Source: JABCPE02 sp963518845 (lineage in GTDB: Bacteria; Bacteroidota; Bacteroidia; Flavobacteriales; Weeksellaceae). From it: a DNA stretch of 64,000 bases. Positions 49,269-58,065 of the stretch are shown here, in pieces. The translations under genes were made by a program, and so were the position numbers. The notes below the pieces were generated by a model, which was not told the origin of the DNA, searched no databases, and saw only the letters and a program-made list of their open reading frames with translations. The stretch spans positions 62,001 through 126,000 of the forward strand of contig CAUQKV010000001.1 of NCBI GenBank assembly GCA_963518845.1. Direction: 5' to 3'. The first letter of the stretch is position 1; each line of letters begins with the position of its first letter.

Positions 49269-51392
49269 TTATTGCTTTCTGATTTTCTTACTCAGTTTAT
49301 GATTTGCAGAAGATGCCGTTAGGACATATATTCCTGCTGGTAATCCAGAGAAATCAACATCATAAGTCTGCACGCTACTAGGAGCTATACTTCTGATGAG
49401 TCTTCCTGACATATCAAAAATCTTGATATTATTAATATTTTCTACAAATTTCACATTTACCTTATTATTCCCATCCGCCAATAATGTAGGAGAAGCCTCT
49501 GCTGGTATCACCTCTGGAGTTGGAATCTCGGTATAACCCGTTACTATCATAGAGTAAACTTGCTTTTCTGTATTTGCTCCATCATTATTCACCAAAGTTC
49601 CTTTATTAGACACTTCTATTTTATAAACTCCTGCTGCTGGCTGGTCTATAAGAACCTGCTCCACATTGTCCACAGTATTATCTCCTTTTATCGCTGGATT
49701 ACGCGGAGCATTTACATCTAGTTTCCATGGATAATGAACTTCATTAGTCTGAACATTAGTTATTCTTAAATCTAAATCATTTACCAATTTAGATGTTCTA
49801 TCATTATGAGCTTCGCTATATGTATTATAGTTAGAATTCTTATTAGATGGGTCTGTCCAAACTATAGTTGCCTTAAGCGGTTGCGAACCATCCGTTTTTA
49901 CCAAGATTTCATTCTTTTTAGCGTTTTTGAGTTCTTTATCTTCAAAGATAACTTTATTTTGTTTTTTCTGAACTAATAGCTCTGCTCCTTTTTTAGCATC
50001 TACAAATCCCCATCCATACCAAACATCTGGCCCTACATTTCCTGCCTCCTGTGCTGTATGGATAAGAAGGTTTTTAGTTGACGCTGCATTGAGCTTTTGC
50101 CCCGCAAAAAGCGACTGATAAATCTGGCTCCAAAGCCCTAAAATCCCTGTAACCTGTGGAGCAGAATAAGATGTACCATTTCCCATTTGATAACTATTTG
50201 ACCCTGCAGCAGATGTAGAAGGTGATACCACACTACTTCCTACTCCTGCAATATCTGGCTTGATAGCTCCATCATCACGAGGTCCAGCACTACTATAATC
50301 AGCCTTAACCACATCAGAAACTTGTATATACCTACCATTATTGATAGTTATTTTTTCTGTTGCTCCCACTGTAATTATATTTTTAGCAACAGCTCCTGTT
50401 GGGATACAATCATACTCAGCTGCACAATTATCCTGAGGAAGAGCATCTGCAGATGAAAACTGCCCCCAAGTTCCATCAGATTTTCTATAATAAGCAGGAT
50501 ACCTTGGAGTTGATGTAGGCCCATCTCCATAGGAATTTCCTGCAGATTTCACCACCACCATATAAGGATTATTATATACTATATCATCCAGCTCTTTATC
50601 TCTGTTATAATATGTTCCATTTAAATCATATGAACGACCATTTGATGAATCATACGAGCCATTCCAATACCAGCCCCCTCCCCCCATAGGACCATTACTC
50701 AAACGCCATCCTATAACATTACCATAAGAGTGATTAGAGAGAGCAGGTTTACTATCTCTTATTTTAGCTGACACATCTTTTTCTTCTGTCTCCCCATCAA
50801 GAGTGGAATTCCCAAAATAATAACTATCAAAGGTTGCTTTTGGCATCATTCCTTTGGTATTCCCCACAAAGACTCCTGCTCTTGTTGATACATCTTTTCC
50901 CTCACTACCTATCATCCCTGTTACTCCCGTCGCATGGCTATCATAAGGTACTGTATCAGCCTCTTTATTGGTTATTCTCGCACTGCTTCCAAAATCTGTA
51001 TGCTCTGCATAAACACGACCACCATCAAAAACAGACACTTTAATCCCTTCTCCATTAAAACTTCCTGTAAGTCCATCTATAGTCCCTTCTTGGATAGCAT
51101 CTACATTAGAATTTTTAATTTGGTCTGTGTCATAAGATTTTAGAAAATATGGAATTCCCCCAAAGAAGAAAGAAATAGTTTCCCTTTCTTTCTTTAGGTC
51201 TTTTTTAATATCACTTTCTGATTTTGGATTTTCAGTAGAATTATTTCTATAAACCTCCTTCTGAGCGTAGAATTCAAATTGTTTGAACAATTGCTTTCTC
51301 CTCTCATCCATTTCCTTTTTCAGTTTGTCATTACCCTGCTGAGCATTTAGCAAACTCCCCAAGAGTAAAGCAACTAGTACATTTCTTCTCAT
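49269..51392 (-). CDS. S8 family (subtilisin-like) serine peptidase with type IX sorting domain
   Basis: The 707-aa product has a signal peptide (MRRNVLVALLLGSLLNAQ) and a propeptide-like helical region. The catalytic triad is Asp in KVSVFDGGRV (about 120), His in DSHATGVTGMIG (about 150) and Ser in GNGTSYSAPQVTG (about 400). A P-domain-like region (TIVWTDPSNKNSN to about 615) follows. The C-terminal 75 residues (VKFVENINNIKIFDMSGRLI, GLPAGIYVLTA, LSKKIRKQ) are a type A sorting signal, so the enzyme is exported by T9SS. The ATG at 51392 begins the signal peptide; three extra in-frame codons upstream start with TTG. Confidence 0.95.
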   Translation of the reverse strand: MRRNVLVALLLGSLLNAQQGNDKLKKEMDERRKQLFKQFEFYAQKEVYRNNSTENPKSESDIKKDLKKERETISFFFGGIPYFLKSYDTDQIKNSNVDAIQEGTIDGLTGSFNGEGIKVSVFDGGRVYAEHTDFGSSARITNKEADTVPYDSHATGVTGMIGSEGKDVSTRAGVFVGNTKGMMPKATFDSYYFGNSTLDGETEEKDVSAKIRDSKPALSNHSYGNVIGWRLSNGPMGGGGWYWNGSYDSSNGRSYDLNGTYYNRDKELDDIVYNNPYMVVVKSAGNSYGDGPTSTPRYPAYYRKSDGTWGQFSSADALPQDNCAAEYDCIPTGAVAKNIITVGATEKITINNGRYIQVSDVVKADYSSAGPRDDGAIKPDIAGVGSSVVSPSTSAAGSNSYQMGNGTSYSAPQVTGILGLWSQIYQSLFAGQKLNAASTKNLLIHTAQEAGNVGPDVWYGWGFVDAKKGAELLVQKKQNKVIFEDKELKNAKKNEILVKTDGSQPLKATIVWTDPSNKNSNYNTYSEAHNDRTSKLVNDLDLRITNVQTNEVHYPWKLDVNAPRNPAIKGDNTVDNVEQVLIDQPAAGVYKIEVSNKGTLVNNDGANTEKQVYSMIVTGYTEIPTPEVIPAEASPTLLADGNNKVNVKFVENINNIKIFDMSGRLIRSIAPSSVQTYDVDFSGLPAGIYVLTASSANHKLSKKIRKQ

Positions 51393-51463
51393 AATATACA
51401 AATTTTAAAGTTTTCTATTATTGGGTGTAAAATTACAAAAATTATTGATTTCACACTATTTTT

Positions 51464-52489
51464 TTATTTTATTTTATTTTTATTCAACCATTCATGATAT
51501 GCTTTTGCATTTTTCGCATGCTCTATATCAGAATCTGTGAATTTATGATAACCCAACTTTTCAGGGTCTGCACACATGAAGATATAATTACTTTTTTCAG
51601 CATTCAGCACATTATCCACTGCTGTTTTATTCACCATACAGATAGGCCCTGGCGGAATTCCTGCATTTGCATAGGTGTTATATGGCGATGGGTGTTTTAG
51701 GTCTTTGTTATAAATTCTCTTTATCTGCTTTGTGAAATTATGCTCTTTGTTAATGGCATAAATTACCGTAGGGTCAGACTGAAGTTTCATTCCCTTTTCA
51801 TAGCGGTTTAGATAAAGCCCTGCTATGGTTTTCTGCTCATCTTCTTTCCCTCCCGATTCTTTCTGAACGATAGAAGCAAGCGCATAGATCTGCTCTCTTG
51901 TCAACCCCAATTTCTGCTCTTTGGCTCTTCTCTCCTCTGTCCAAAATTCATTGTATTCTTTTTCAAATTTTTTGAAAAACTCCTCTGGCGTAACTGTCCA
52001 ATAAAACTGATAAGTATCCGAAAAGAAATAAATTTTCAAATCTTCTGCCGAAGTCAATCCTTTTTCCTGCGCAATTCTATCAAACACGGTCACAAATCCC
52101 AAAGAATCCTCCTGCGTTTTCCTCGCCACACGCCCTATCATCTGATAAACATCATCAAAATCCTTTATCCTAAAAGTATCCTCTGTCTGCAGTCCTGCTT
52201 TCAGCATATTGACCAGCCTTGTATTATCATCGCCTTCCTTCACTCTATATCTTCCAGCTCTGAGAAATTTCCCCAAATGCTTAGACTCCGCTACATCTCG
52301 GAAAGCCTCCATATCAGCTATATACGGTTTTAGACTATCCAAAACTTGGTCTAAATTCGCATCTTTTGGCACTAGAAAATATCCAGATTTTTTGACATTA
52401 TTCCCTTTATATTTTTTATATAAAGTATATCCAAAAAATCCTCCTCCGATTAGGAACAATCCTAAAAAAACTATAATTACTTTTTTCAT
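51464..52489 (-). CDS. mltG: Endolytic murein transglycosylase
   Basis: Cleaves nascent glycan strands to set their length. The 341-aa product has an N-terminal membrane anchor (KKVIIVFLGLFLIGGGFFGY) and the YceG domain, with the catalytic Glu in YALASIVQKESGGKEDEQKT and the following AGLYLNRYEKGMKLQSDPTV, then PSPYNTYANAGIPPGPICM. It is last in the crp-dapF-mltG unit: the dapF stop is 2 nt upstream. Confidence 0.95.
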   Translation of the reverse strand: MKKVIIVFLGLFLIGGGFFGYTLYKKYKGNNVKKSGYFLVPKDANLDQVLDSLKPYIADMEAFRDVAESKHLGKFLRAGRYRVKEGDDNTRLVNMLKAGLQTEDTFRIKDFDDVYQMIGRVARKTQEDSLGFVTVFDRIAQEKGLTSAEDLKIYFFSDTYQFYWTVTPEEFFKKFEKEYNEFWTEERRAKEQKLGLTREQIYALASIVQKESGGKEDEQKTIAGLYLNRYEKGMKLQSDPTVIYAINKEHNFTKQIKRIYNKDLKHPSPYNTYANAGIPPGPICMVNKTAVDNVLNAEKSNYIFMCADPEKLGYHKFTDSDIEHAKNAKAYHEWLNKNKIK

Positions 52490-52491
52490 TT

Positions 52492-53265
52492 TTAATCTAA
52501 TTTGAAAACACCCTCAAAAACATATTCCGCAGGGCCTTCCAGCCAAATATTTCTAAATCCCGCCTCGTGCTTTTCTGCATACACTTTCAGATTTCCACCA
52601 AGCGTTTTTACAGAAACCTCTCCTCCACCAAATTCATTCATAAATGTAAGACAGCTCGCCGTAACTCCCGTTCCACAGCTGTATGTTTCATCCTCCACGC
52701 CCCTTTCGTAAGTTCTTACAAACACCTCGTTGTCAGATATTTTAGAAACAAAATTCACATTTATCCCTTCTTTTTTATAAGGCTCAGAATTTCTGATTTC
52801 GTATCCATTTTTATAAACATCCAGATTTTGCACATCTTCCACATATCTTACAAAATGCGGAGAACCTGTATTCAACTGATAATCAGCATCTATTTTAATA
52901 ATCTCTGGAACATCTATCATTTTCAGCTTCACCACATTTCCATTGATTTCAGCCTCGTGAAGTCCATCTATGGCATTAAATTTAGCTTTATTTTCAAAAA
53001 CATTCAAAAAACGCGCAAAAGCCACAATACAGCGCCCTCCATTGCCACACATCGTGCTTTCGTTCCCATCTGAATTATAATAAACCATCTGAAAATCAAG
53101 GCTTTCGTGGTTTTCCAATAAAATCAAACCATCTGCACCAATTCCGAAACGGCGGTCGCACATTTTTTTCACTAAATCTACATCATTTTTAGGAAAAGAC
53201 TGATTTCTATTATCTATCATAATGAAATCATTCCCAGTCCCTTGATATTTATAAAATTTAATCAT
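52492..53265 (-). CDS. dapF: Diaminopimelate epimerase
   Basis: Converts LL- to meso-diaminopimelate, the lysine and peptidoglycan precursor. The 257-aa product begins YKYQGTGNDFIMIDNRN. The two catalytic cysteines are in STMCGNGGRCIVAFA and ETYSCGTGVTASCL. It overlaps the Crp-family gene by 8 nt and sits next to mltG, a logical envelope-synthesis pairing. Confidence 0.97.
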   Translation of the reverse strand: MIKFYKYQGTGNDFIMIDNRNQSFPKNDVDLVKKMCDRRFGIGADGLILLENHESLDFQMVYYNSDGNESTMCGNGGRCIVAFARFLNVFENKAKFNAIDGLHEAEINGNVVKLKMIDVPEIIKIDADYQLNTGSPHFVRYVEDVQNLDVYKNGYEIRNSEPYKKEGINVNFVSKISDNEVFVRTYERGVEDETYSCGTGVTASCLTFMNEFGGGEVSVKTLGGNLKVYAEKHEAGFRNIWLEGPAEYVFEGVFKLD

Positions 53266-53842
53266 TTTTTCTCTCTTTATTTGCGATTTCTTTTCTCACT
53301 CGGCTCAGACTCTCTGGCGTAATTCCTAAAAACGAAGCCACCATCCACTGCGGCACTCTCCTGAAAACATTAGGATAAACCTTTATAAAATCCAAATACC
53401 GCTCCTCTGCATTCGCCCCAAGCAGAAGATTTACTCTTTTTTGTAATTGTCTGGCGTGATTATGCAGAAGCAAAATTTGTTTTGCGTTTGTTTCAGGGTC
53501 ATTATTTCTCATATATTCATGAAAATCAGGGCTTAAAGATATGATTTCGCTGTCCTCTATCGCATCAATAAAATAATCTGAACTTTCTCCAAAAAACAAA
53601 CTACTCCTGTCTGTAATCAAATGATTTTCAGGCGCAAACTGGATAATATGTTCCTTCCCCGCCTTACTGATAGAATATAAACGAAGAAGCCCCTTCTCCA
53701 CGAAAAAAGTATTTCTACACACTTCCCCTTCCCTCAGCAGAAACTGTCCTTTTTCCACTTTGAGAGGCTTTATGTATTTCCTATATCCGTCAATAGATGA
53801 GGGCGAAACACCAAATGTATTTAGAAGATACTCATCAAACAT
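53258..53842 (-). CDS. Crp/Fnr-family transcriptional regulator
   Basis: The 194-aa product has a cyclic-nucleotide-binding-type beta barrel (KGQFLLREGEVCRNTFFVEK, GLLRLYSISKAGKEHIIQFA) and a C-terminal winged helix with VASFLGITPESLSRVRKEIA as the recognition segment. No cysteine cluster for Fe-S sensing is seen and the cAMP-binding residues are not obvious, so the ligand is unknown. It is translationally coupled to dapF (8-nt overlap). The targets are unknown. Confidence 0.9.
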   Translation of the reverse strand: MFDEYLLNTFGVSPSSIDGYRKYIKPLKVEKGQFLLREGEVCRNTFFVEKGLLRLYSISKAGKEHIIQFAPENHLITDRSSLFFGESSDYFIDAIEDSEIISLSPDFHEYMRNNDPETNAKQILLLHNHARQLQKRVNLLLGANAEERYLDFIKVYPNVFRRVPQWMVASFLGITPESLSRVRKEIANKERKND

Positions 53843-53844
53843 TT

Positions 53845-54240
53845 CTACTCATCAAATAACTTTTTCATCAGCCTTTCCATATCTATCAACTCTTCGTGTC
53901 TTTTGAAAATAACCTGTCCATCACGAAAAAGCAAAAAAGTGGCAGTTTCTATCGGAACCCCCAAATCTTCGCTCAGTTCTTGTTTTAGTTTAGAATTTCC
54001 TGTATAGTTCAGTCTATAAAATTTCACTCTGGACAAATCCATTCTTCTTGCCTGCTTTTCAAAATCCGATATCATATAATCACTTCGGAAATGCATCGTC
54101 GCACAGGTCAAAAGAGCCACAGGCTTCTCATAAGATTCTTTATAAACCTGCTTTAAGTCCTCACTCTTTTCTATATTATTCCAAATTTGGCTGTCTTTAT
54201 ACGCTTTTACTAGTTTTTTCCAAAAATCCATTAATCCCAT
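53845..54240 (-). CDS. Thioredoxin-fold protein resembling YtxJ, cysteine displaced
   Basis: The 131-aa product has helix SEDLKQVYKESYEKPVALL, then TCATMHFRSDYMISDFEKQA, RVKFYRLNYTGNSKLKQEL and GVPIETATFLLFRDGQVIFK. This is the order of a thioredoxin-like fold with a cis-Pro region, close in layout to YtxJ (bacillithiol system) proteins. The CxxS active site expected near residue 50 is not there; the only cysteine is Cys46, a few residues early. It lies 2 nt upstream of the Crp-family gene and leads that operon. The call is tentative. Confidence 0.55.
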   Translation of the reverse strand: MGLMDFWKKLVKAYKDSQIWNNIEKSEDLKQVYKESYEKPVALLTCATMHFRSDYMISDFEKQARRMDLSRVKFYRLNYTGNSKLKQELSEDLGVPIETATFLLFRDGQVIFKRHEELIDMERLMKKLFDE

Positions 54241-54257
54241 AAGTCAAAAAATTTTTG

Positions 54258-54277
54258 CTAAATTATCAATAATTTAG
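54258..54277. promoter_or_regulatory. Operator-like palindrome between the thioredoxin-fold gene and pncA
   Basis: A perfect 9-bp inverted repeat with a 2-nt spacer (CTAAATTAT at 54258-54266, ATAATTTAG at 54269-54277), in the 64-nt divergent gap between the Crp-containing operon and pncA. It is a plausible regulator site; the Crp-family protein next door is a candidate binder. Confidence 0.4.
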
Positions 54278-54304
54278 TAATATTGAAAATAAATTGAATT
54301 TAAA

Positions 54305-54910
54305 ATGAAAAAAGCCCTGATTGTAGTGGACATCCAAAATGATTTTTGTAAAGGCGGCAGCCTAGAAGTCACTGATGGAGAAAAAATCATCCCTTACATC
54401 AACCATCTGATGAAAACCAACAACTATGATGAAATCATCCTTACCCAAGATTTTCACCCTGCAGAACACAAAAGTTTTGCAGTCAATAATGGAAAATCTG
54501 TTGGCGAAATCATTGACCTAAACGGCATCTCACAGACAATGTGGCCTGTCCACTGTGTGCAGGGAACTTCGGGAGTAGAGTTTCATCCTGATTTAGAAAA
54601 AAATAAGGCTACATACATCATCAAGAAGGGAATGAACCCTGAAATAGACAGCTACAGCGCATTTTTTGACAATCAAAAACTAATTGACACTGGACTTTCT
54701 AATTATCTGAAATCCAAAAACATAGAAACCGTAGAAATCGTAGGATTAGCACTAGATTATTGTGTGAAATACACTTGCATTGATGCTGTTTCAGAAGGTT
54801 TTAAGGTCATTCTTCATTTTAAAGGCACGAAAGCCGTGAACCTCCACCCTGATGATGCCCAAAACACTGTTTTTGAACTTTTAGAAAAAGGCGTTTCTGT
54901 AATAAACTAA
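54305..54910 (+). CDS. pncA: Nicotinamidase
   Basis: Hydrolyses nicotinamide to nicotinate for NAD recycling. The 201-aa product has the catalytic Asp in IVVDIQNDFCKGG, the metal-binding DFHPAEHKSFA, the catalytic Lys in IIKKGMNPEIDSYSAFF and the nucleophile Cys in VGLALDYCVKYT. All the residues of the isochorismatase-type nicotinamidases are in place. Confidence 0.95.
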   Translation: MKKALIVVDIQNDFCKGGSLEVTDGEKIIPYINHLMKTNNYDEIILTQDFHPAEHKSFAVNNGKSVGEIIDLNGISQTMWPVHCVQGTSGVEFHPDLEKNKATYIIKKGMNPEIDSYSAFFDNQKLIDTGLSNYLKSKNIETVEIVGLALDYCVKYTCIDAVSEGFKVILHFKGTKAVNLHPDDAQNTVFELLEKGVSVIN

Positions 54911-54919
54911 ACTTACTGA

Positions 54920-54962
54920 TAAACAAAAACTTACCCTAAATTTGGGTAAGTTTTTTATTTTT
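54920..54962. terminator. Bidirectional terminator between pncA and the rhodanese gene
   Basis: ACTTACCC (54929-54936) pairs with GGGTAAGT (54944-54951), with A- and T-runs outside. Confidence 0.8.
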
Positions 54963-54968
54963 TAAGAA

Positions 54969-55247
54969 TTATAACAATTTAGATAATTCCTCGTAGCCGC
55001 CGCCGTTATAGACATTGGTAAATCCTCTCTGTTTAAACGCTTCCGTAGCCTTTCCGCTTCGGTTTCCGCTTCGGCAGAAAAAAACTACATTTCCCTCTAA
55101 TTTCGCTATTTCATCCGCATGATTTTCCACCTCGCCCAGCGGAATATTTTCAGCGCCTTCTATCGCTCCATTTGCGATAAGTTCCTCTGGCTCACGCACA
55201 TCTATCAAATGATAGTTTCCTTGATTTAAAATTTCCTGAATATCCAT
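54969..55247 (-). CDS. Single-domain rhodanese-like sulfurtransferase
   Basis: The 92-aa product contains NYHLIDVREPEELIANGAIE, the active-site loop FFCRSGNRSGKATEAF (Cys, Arg and Gly-Asn-Arg) and FTNVYNGGGYEEL. It is cytoplasmic and probably transfers sulfane sulfur. The ATG at 55247 was preferred to one at 55268, as the family starts at MDIQEIL. Confidence 0.92.
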   Translation of the reverse strand: MDIQEILNQGNYHLIDVREPEELIANGAIEGAENIPLGEVENHADEIAKLEGNVVFFCRSGNRSGKATEAFKQRGFTNVYNGGGYEELSKLL

Positions 55248-55280
55248 TCTTATTTTTTTTTTATTCAAATATAGTTTATT

Positions 55281-56300
55281 TTACAATACATTCACCTCTC
55301 TTTCTAATTTTACTCCAAATTTTTCTTCCACAGAATCTATTATTTTTTGAGAAAAATCAAAAATCTCCTGTCCTTTTGCATTTCCTGTAATATTCACTAT
55401 TACAAGGGATTGCAAAGCATGAGTTGCCACATTTCCTATTTGTTTACCCTTCCAGCCACATTGCTCTATAAGCCATCCTGCTGGGATTTTCACGCCTTCT
55501 TCCGTTTTATATCCCTGAATATCTGCAAACTGAGTTTTCAGCTTATCAAAATACGCATCAGAAACCACAGGATTTTTGAAAAAACTTCCTGCATTACCGA
55601 TTTTTTTAGGGTCTGGAAGTTTGCTCTGCCGAATACGAATAACCGCCTGAGAAACATCCTGAATCGTTGGATTTTTTATTTCCATTTTCTCCAATTCTGA
55701 CTGGATAGCTCCATATTCCACCTTTAAAATATGCTCTTTTCTTGTCAGTCTAAATGTAACTTCCAGAATAACATATTTACCTTTTCCCTCTCTCTTAAAA
55801 AAAGAATCTCTGTAACCGAACTGGCATTTTTTCTTATCAAAAACCTCAATTTCCAAAGTACTCAGATTAAGCACTTTACAAGACTCAAAACTATCTTTTA
55901 TCTCCACTCCGTAGGCTCCGATATTCTGGATAGGACAAGTCCCAGCATTCCCTGGAATCAGAGACAAATTCTCCAGCCCACCATAGTTTTTATCCAAACA
56001 AAACTGAACGAACTGATGCCAGTTTTCTCCCGCTTGAGCAGATACCAAAACTTCATTATCACTGATGATTTCCTCAGAAATTCCCTTTAAATTTAGTTTA
56101 ATCGCAAGTCCTTCAAAATCCTTTGTGAAAAATAAATTACTTCCTCCTCCCAAAAACAAAAGAGGAAGCTCCCTAAATTTAGGATTTTTCAGTAAATCTA
56201 ATAATTCTGACTCTGTAGAAACCTCAGCAAAATACCGCGAAGAAGCCTCCACACCGAAAGTGTTGTAAGGCTTCAGAGAAACATTTTCTAAAATCTGCAT
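55281..56300 (-). CDS. murB: UDP-N-acetylenolpyruvoylglucosamine reductase
   Basis: Reduces UDP-GlcNAc-enolpyruvate to UDP-MurNAc in peptidoglycan synthesis. The product, about 339 aa, has the FAD-binding FLGGGSNLFFTKDFEGLAIK and LSLIPGNAGTCPIQNIGAYG, the type I Tyr loop FGYRDSFFKREGKG, the catalytic Ser in NAGSFFKNPVV and a C-terminal Glu region. The start is placed at 56300 (MQILENVSL); an ATG at 56312 that overlaps the upstream stop is equally possible. Confidence 0.95.
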   Translation of the reverse strand: MQILENVSLKPYNTFGVEASSRYFAEVSTESELLDLLKNPKFRELPLLFLGGGSNLFFTKDFEGLAIKLNLKGISEEIISDNEVLVSAQAGENWHQFVQFCLDKNYGGLENLSLIPGNAGTCPIQNIGAYGVEIKDSFESCKVLNLSTLEIEVFDKKKCQFGYRDSFFKREGKGKYVILEVTFRLTRKEHILKVEYGAIQSELEKMEIKNPTIQDVSQAVIRIRQSKLPDPKKIGNAGSFFKNPVVSDAYFDKLKTQFADIQGYKTEEGVKIPAGWLIEQCGWKGKQIGNVATHALQSLVIVNITGNAKGQEIFDFSQKIIDSVEEKFGVKLEREVNVL

Positions 56301-56301
56301 T

Positions 56302-57498
56302 TTATCGTGCATTGTATTTTTGAAGAGCATCTTTCAGCAGTTCTACACTTCTTCTCAGGTCTTCTTCTTTCAGCACATAGGCTATTCTTATCTGTCTTTT
56401 TCCAAGCTCTGGATTAGAATAGAAGCCTCCCGCAGGCGCTACCATAACAGTTTCATTATCAAGAGAATACTCCTCTAAAAGCCACTGTGCAAATTTCTCT
56501 GCATCATCTATCGGAAGTTCTACCACACAGTAGAAAGCACCCTTTGGAGTTGGGCAGATTATACCTGAAATTTCGTTTAGTAATTTTACTAATAGATTTC
56601 TTCGTTTAGTGTATTCTTCGCGAACACTTTCTATATATTTTTTGTCGTTTTCGTGGGCTTTTGTTGCTATTATTTGCCCTAAAAGAACTGGGCTTAGTCT
56701 AGCTTGTGCAAATTTCATCGCAGCAGCACGAATCAGTTTAGAACGAGTAACCATAAATCCGATACGAACTCCACACATAGAATATCTCTTGGATTCAGAG
56801 TCTATGATGATGCAGTTTTCTGCTATTTCTGGGAATTCCAGCATAGATACCTGCTTTGCTCCATCATACACATACTCACGATACACCTCATCTGCGATGA
56901 TGACAATATCATGTTTCAGAGCTATCTGAGCCAGTTTCTGCAATTCTTCCCTCGTATAAAGGTAGCCCGTAGGATTCCCTGGGTTACAGATGAGAATAGC
57001 TCTAGTTTTTGGAGTAATTTTTTTCTCAAATTCTTCCATAGACGGCAGGGCAAAACCTGTCTCGATAGAAGATGAAACTGCTACTACTTTTACATTGATA
57101 TGGTTAGAAAAACCATTATAATTCGCGTAGTATGGTTCTGGGATAATTATCTCATCACCATCATCACAAAGCGTAGCAAGTGCAATGCTCAATGCTTCTG
57201 AACCACCATTTGTCACGATAAAATTATCCGTTGTCAAATCTGTAAAACCAAGCGAGTGATAATAAGTTTCCAAAGCCTTTCTATACTCTATATTTCCCTC
57301 GGAAAGAGAGTATTCCAATACTTTTAGATCAATATGTTTCAGCTCCTCCAAAGCCGTTTGCGGCGTTTCTATATCTGGCTGTCCAATATTGAGGTGATAG
57401 ACTTTTACACCTTTTTGTTTCGCTTGTAATGCATACGGAACAAGTTTTCTGATTGGTGAAGCAGGCATTTTTTCTGCTCTTTGTGATATTTTTGGCAT
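56302..57498 (-). CDS. PLP-dependent aminotransferase (aspartate aminotransferase-like)
   Basis: The 398-aa fold-type I enzyme has YHLNIGQPDIETPQ, the cofactor motif CNPGNPTGYLYT, the Asp in DEVYREYVYDG and the Schiff-base Lys in SESKRYSMCGVRIGF. A C-terminal RIAYVLKEEDLRRS binds the carboxylate. The substrate cannot be read from the sequence, but aspartate/aromatic amino acids are usual. It is 1 nt or less from murB and likely co-transcribed. The start MPKISQRAEKMPAS (57498) is preferred to one at 57522. Confidence 0.92.
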   Translation of the reverse strand: MPKISQRAEKMPASPIRKLVPYALQAKQKGVKVYHLNIGQPDIETPQTALEELKHIDLKVLEYSLSEGNIEYRKALETYYHSLGFTDLTTDNFIVTNGGSEALSIALATLCDDGDEIIIPEPYYANYNGFSNHINVKVVAVSSSIETGFALPSMEEFEKKITPKTRAILICNPGNPTGYLYTREELQKLAQIALKHDIVIIADEVYREYVYDGAKQVSMLEFPEIAENCIIIDSESKRYSMCGVRIGFMVTRSKLIRAAAMKFAQARLSPVLLGQIIATKAHENDKKYIESVREEYTKRRNLLVKLLNEISGIICPTPKGAFYCVVELPIDDAEKFAQWLLEEYSLDNETVMVAPAGGFYSNPELGKRQIRIAYVLKEEDLRRSVELLKDALQKYNAR

Positions 57499-57625
57499 GA
57501 TAGATTGTATTTTATGGAACAAATTTACGATTTTATTTCTCTATTATGGCAGAATATTTCCACCTATTTTTGATAATATTTTTCTTAATTTTAGTGAAAC
57601 TTACCTTTTCACAAAATTTTGTTCT

Positions 57626-57955
57626 TTAAAGATGAATTTCCACTTGTTTTTCACTGGTTTTGTCCTGCCAATAGTTTTTATAAGTTTGGAAGGTGTCTTC
57701 TACTATTTTATAAAGTTTAAAACAATTTTGTTTCAATTCATCGAGATGAACCACATGAATGACGACATGCGGCTCTTCTATCCATTCTAGAGACATCATG
57801 CAGTCATCCATAGAATCTAAGCTCATCCAGAAATAGCTCGGAAACTGAAAAAGCTCATCCATCTTTTGTAAAAAAGCTGTTTCTGTCTTTATATTTCGGA
57901 CATCGATAAAATATTCCAATGTTTGTTTTTGAAAGTCTAATCGTGTTTCGTTCAT
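57626..57955 (-). CDS. Barstar-like protein, divergent second copy
   Basis: The 109-aa product has the barstar layout: an N-terminal beta strand EYFIDVRNIKTETAFLQKMD, the key helix FPSYFWMSLDSMDDCMMSL (compare PEYFGDNLDALYDCISGD in the neighbour) with the Asp/Asp positions conserved, then a strand PHVVIHVVHLDEL. The typical Gly of the helix is replaced by Trp. It is divergent from the barnase gene, with its own TACATTTG box (58006-58013). It may be an antitoxin for a different ribonuclease or an orphan. Confidence 0.7.
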   Translation of the reverse strand: MNETRLDFQKQTLEYFIDVRNIKTETAFLQKMDELFQFPSYFWMSLDSMDDCMMSLEWIEEPHVVIHVVHLDELKQNCFKLYKIVEDTFQTYKNYWQDKTSEKQVEIHL

Positions 57956-58005
57956 CTTTTTTGATTATTTTTTAGTTAAAAAACTCCCAACAATTTGACA
58001 AAAGC

Positions 58006-58013
58006 CAAATGTA
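58006..58013 (-). promoter_or_regulatory. -7 box TACATTTG of the barstar-like gene
   Basis: Exact TAnnTTTG on the minus strand, 50 nt before the ATG at 57955. Confidence 0.45.
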
Positions 58014-58038
58014 AGTGTAAAAATACATTTATTTTAAA

Positions 58039-58046
58039 TAAATTTG
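58039..58046 (+). promoter_or_regulatory. -7 box TAAATTTG of the barnase gene
   Basis: Exact TAnnTTTG, 19 nt before the ATG at 58066, so the two divergent promoters are about 25 nt apart. Confidence 0.5.
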
Positions 58047-58065
58047 CCTTTTCAAATCATATAAA

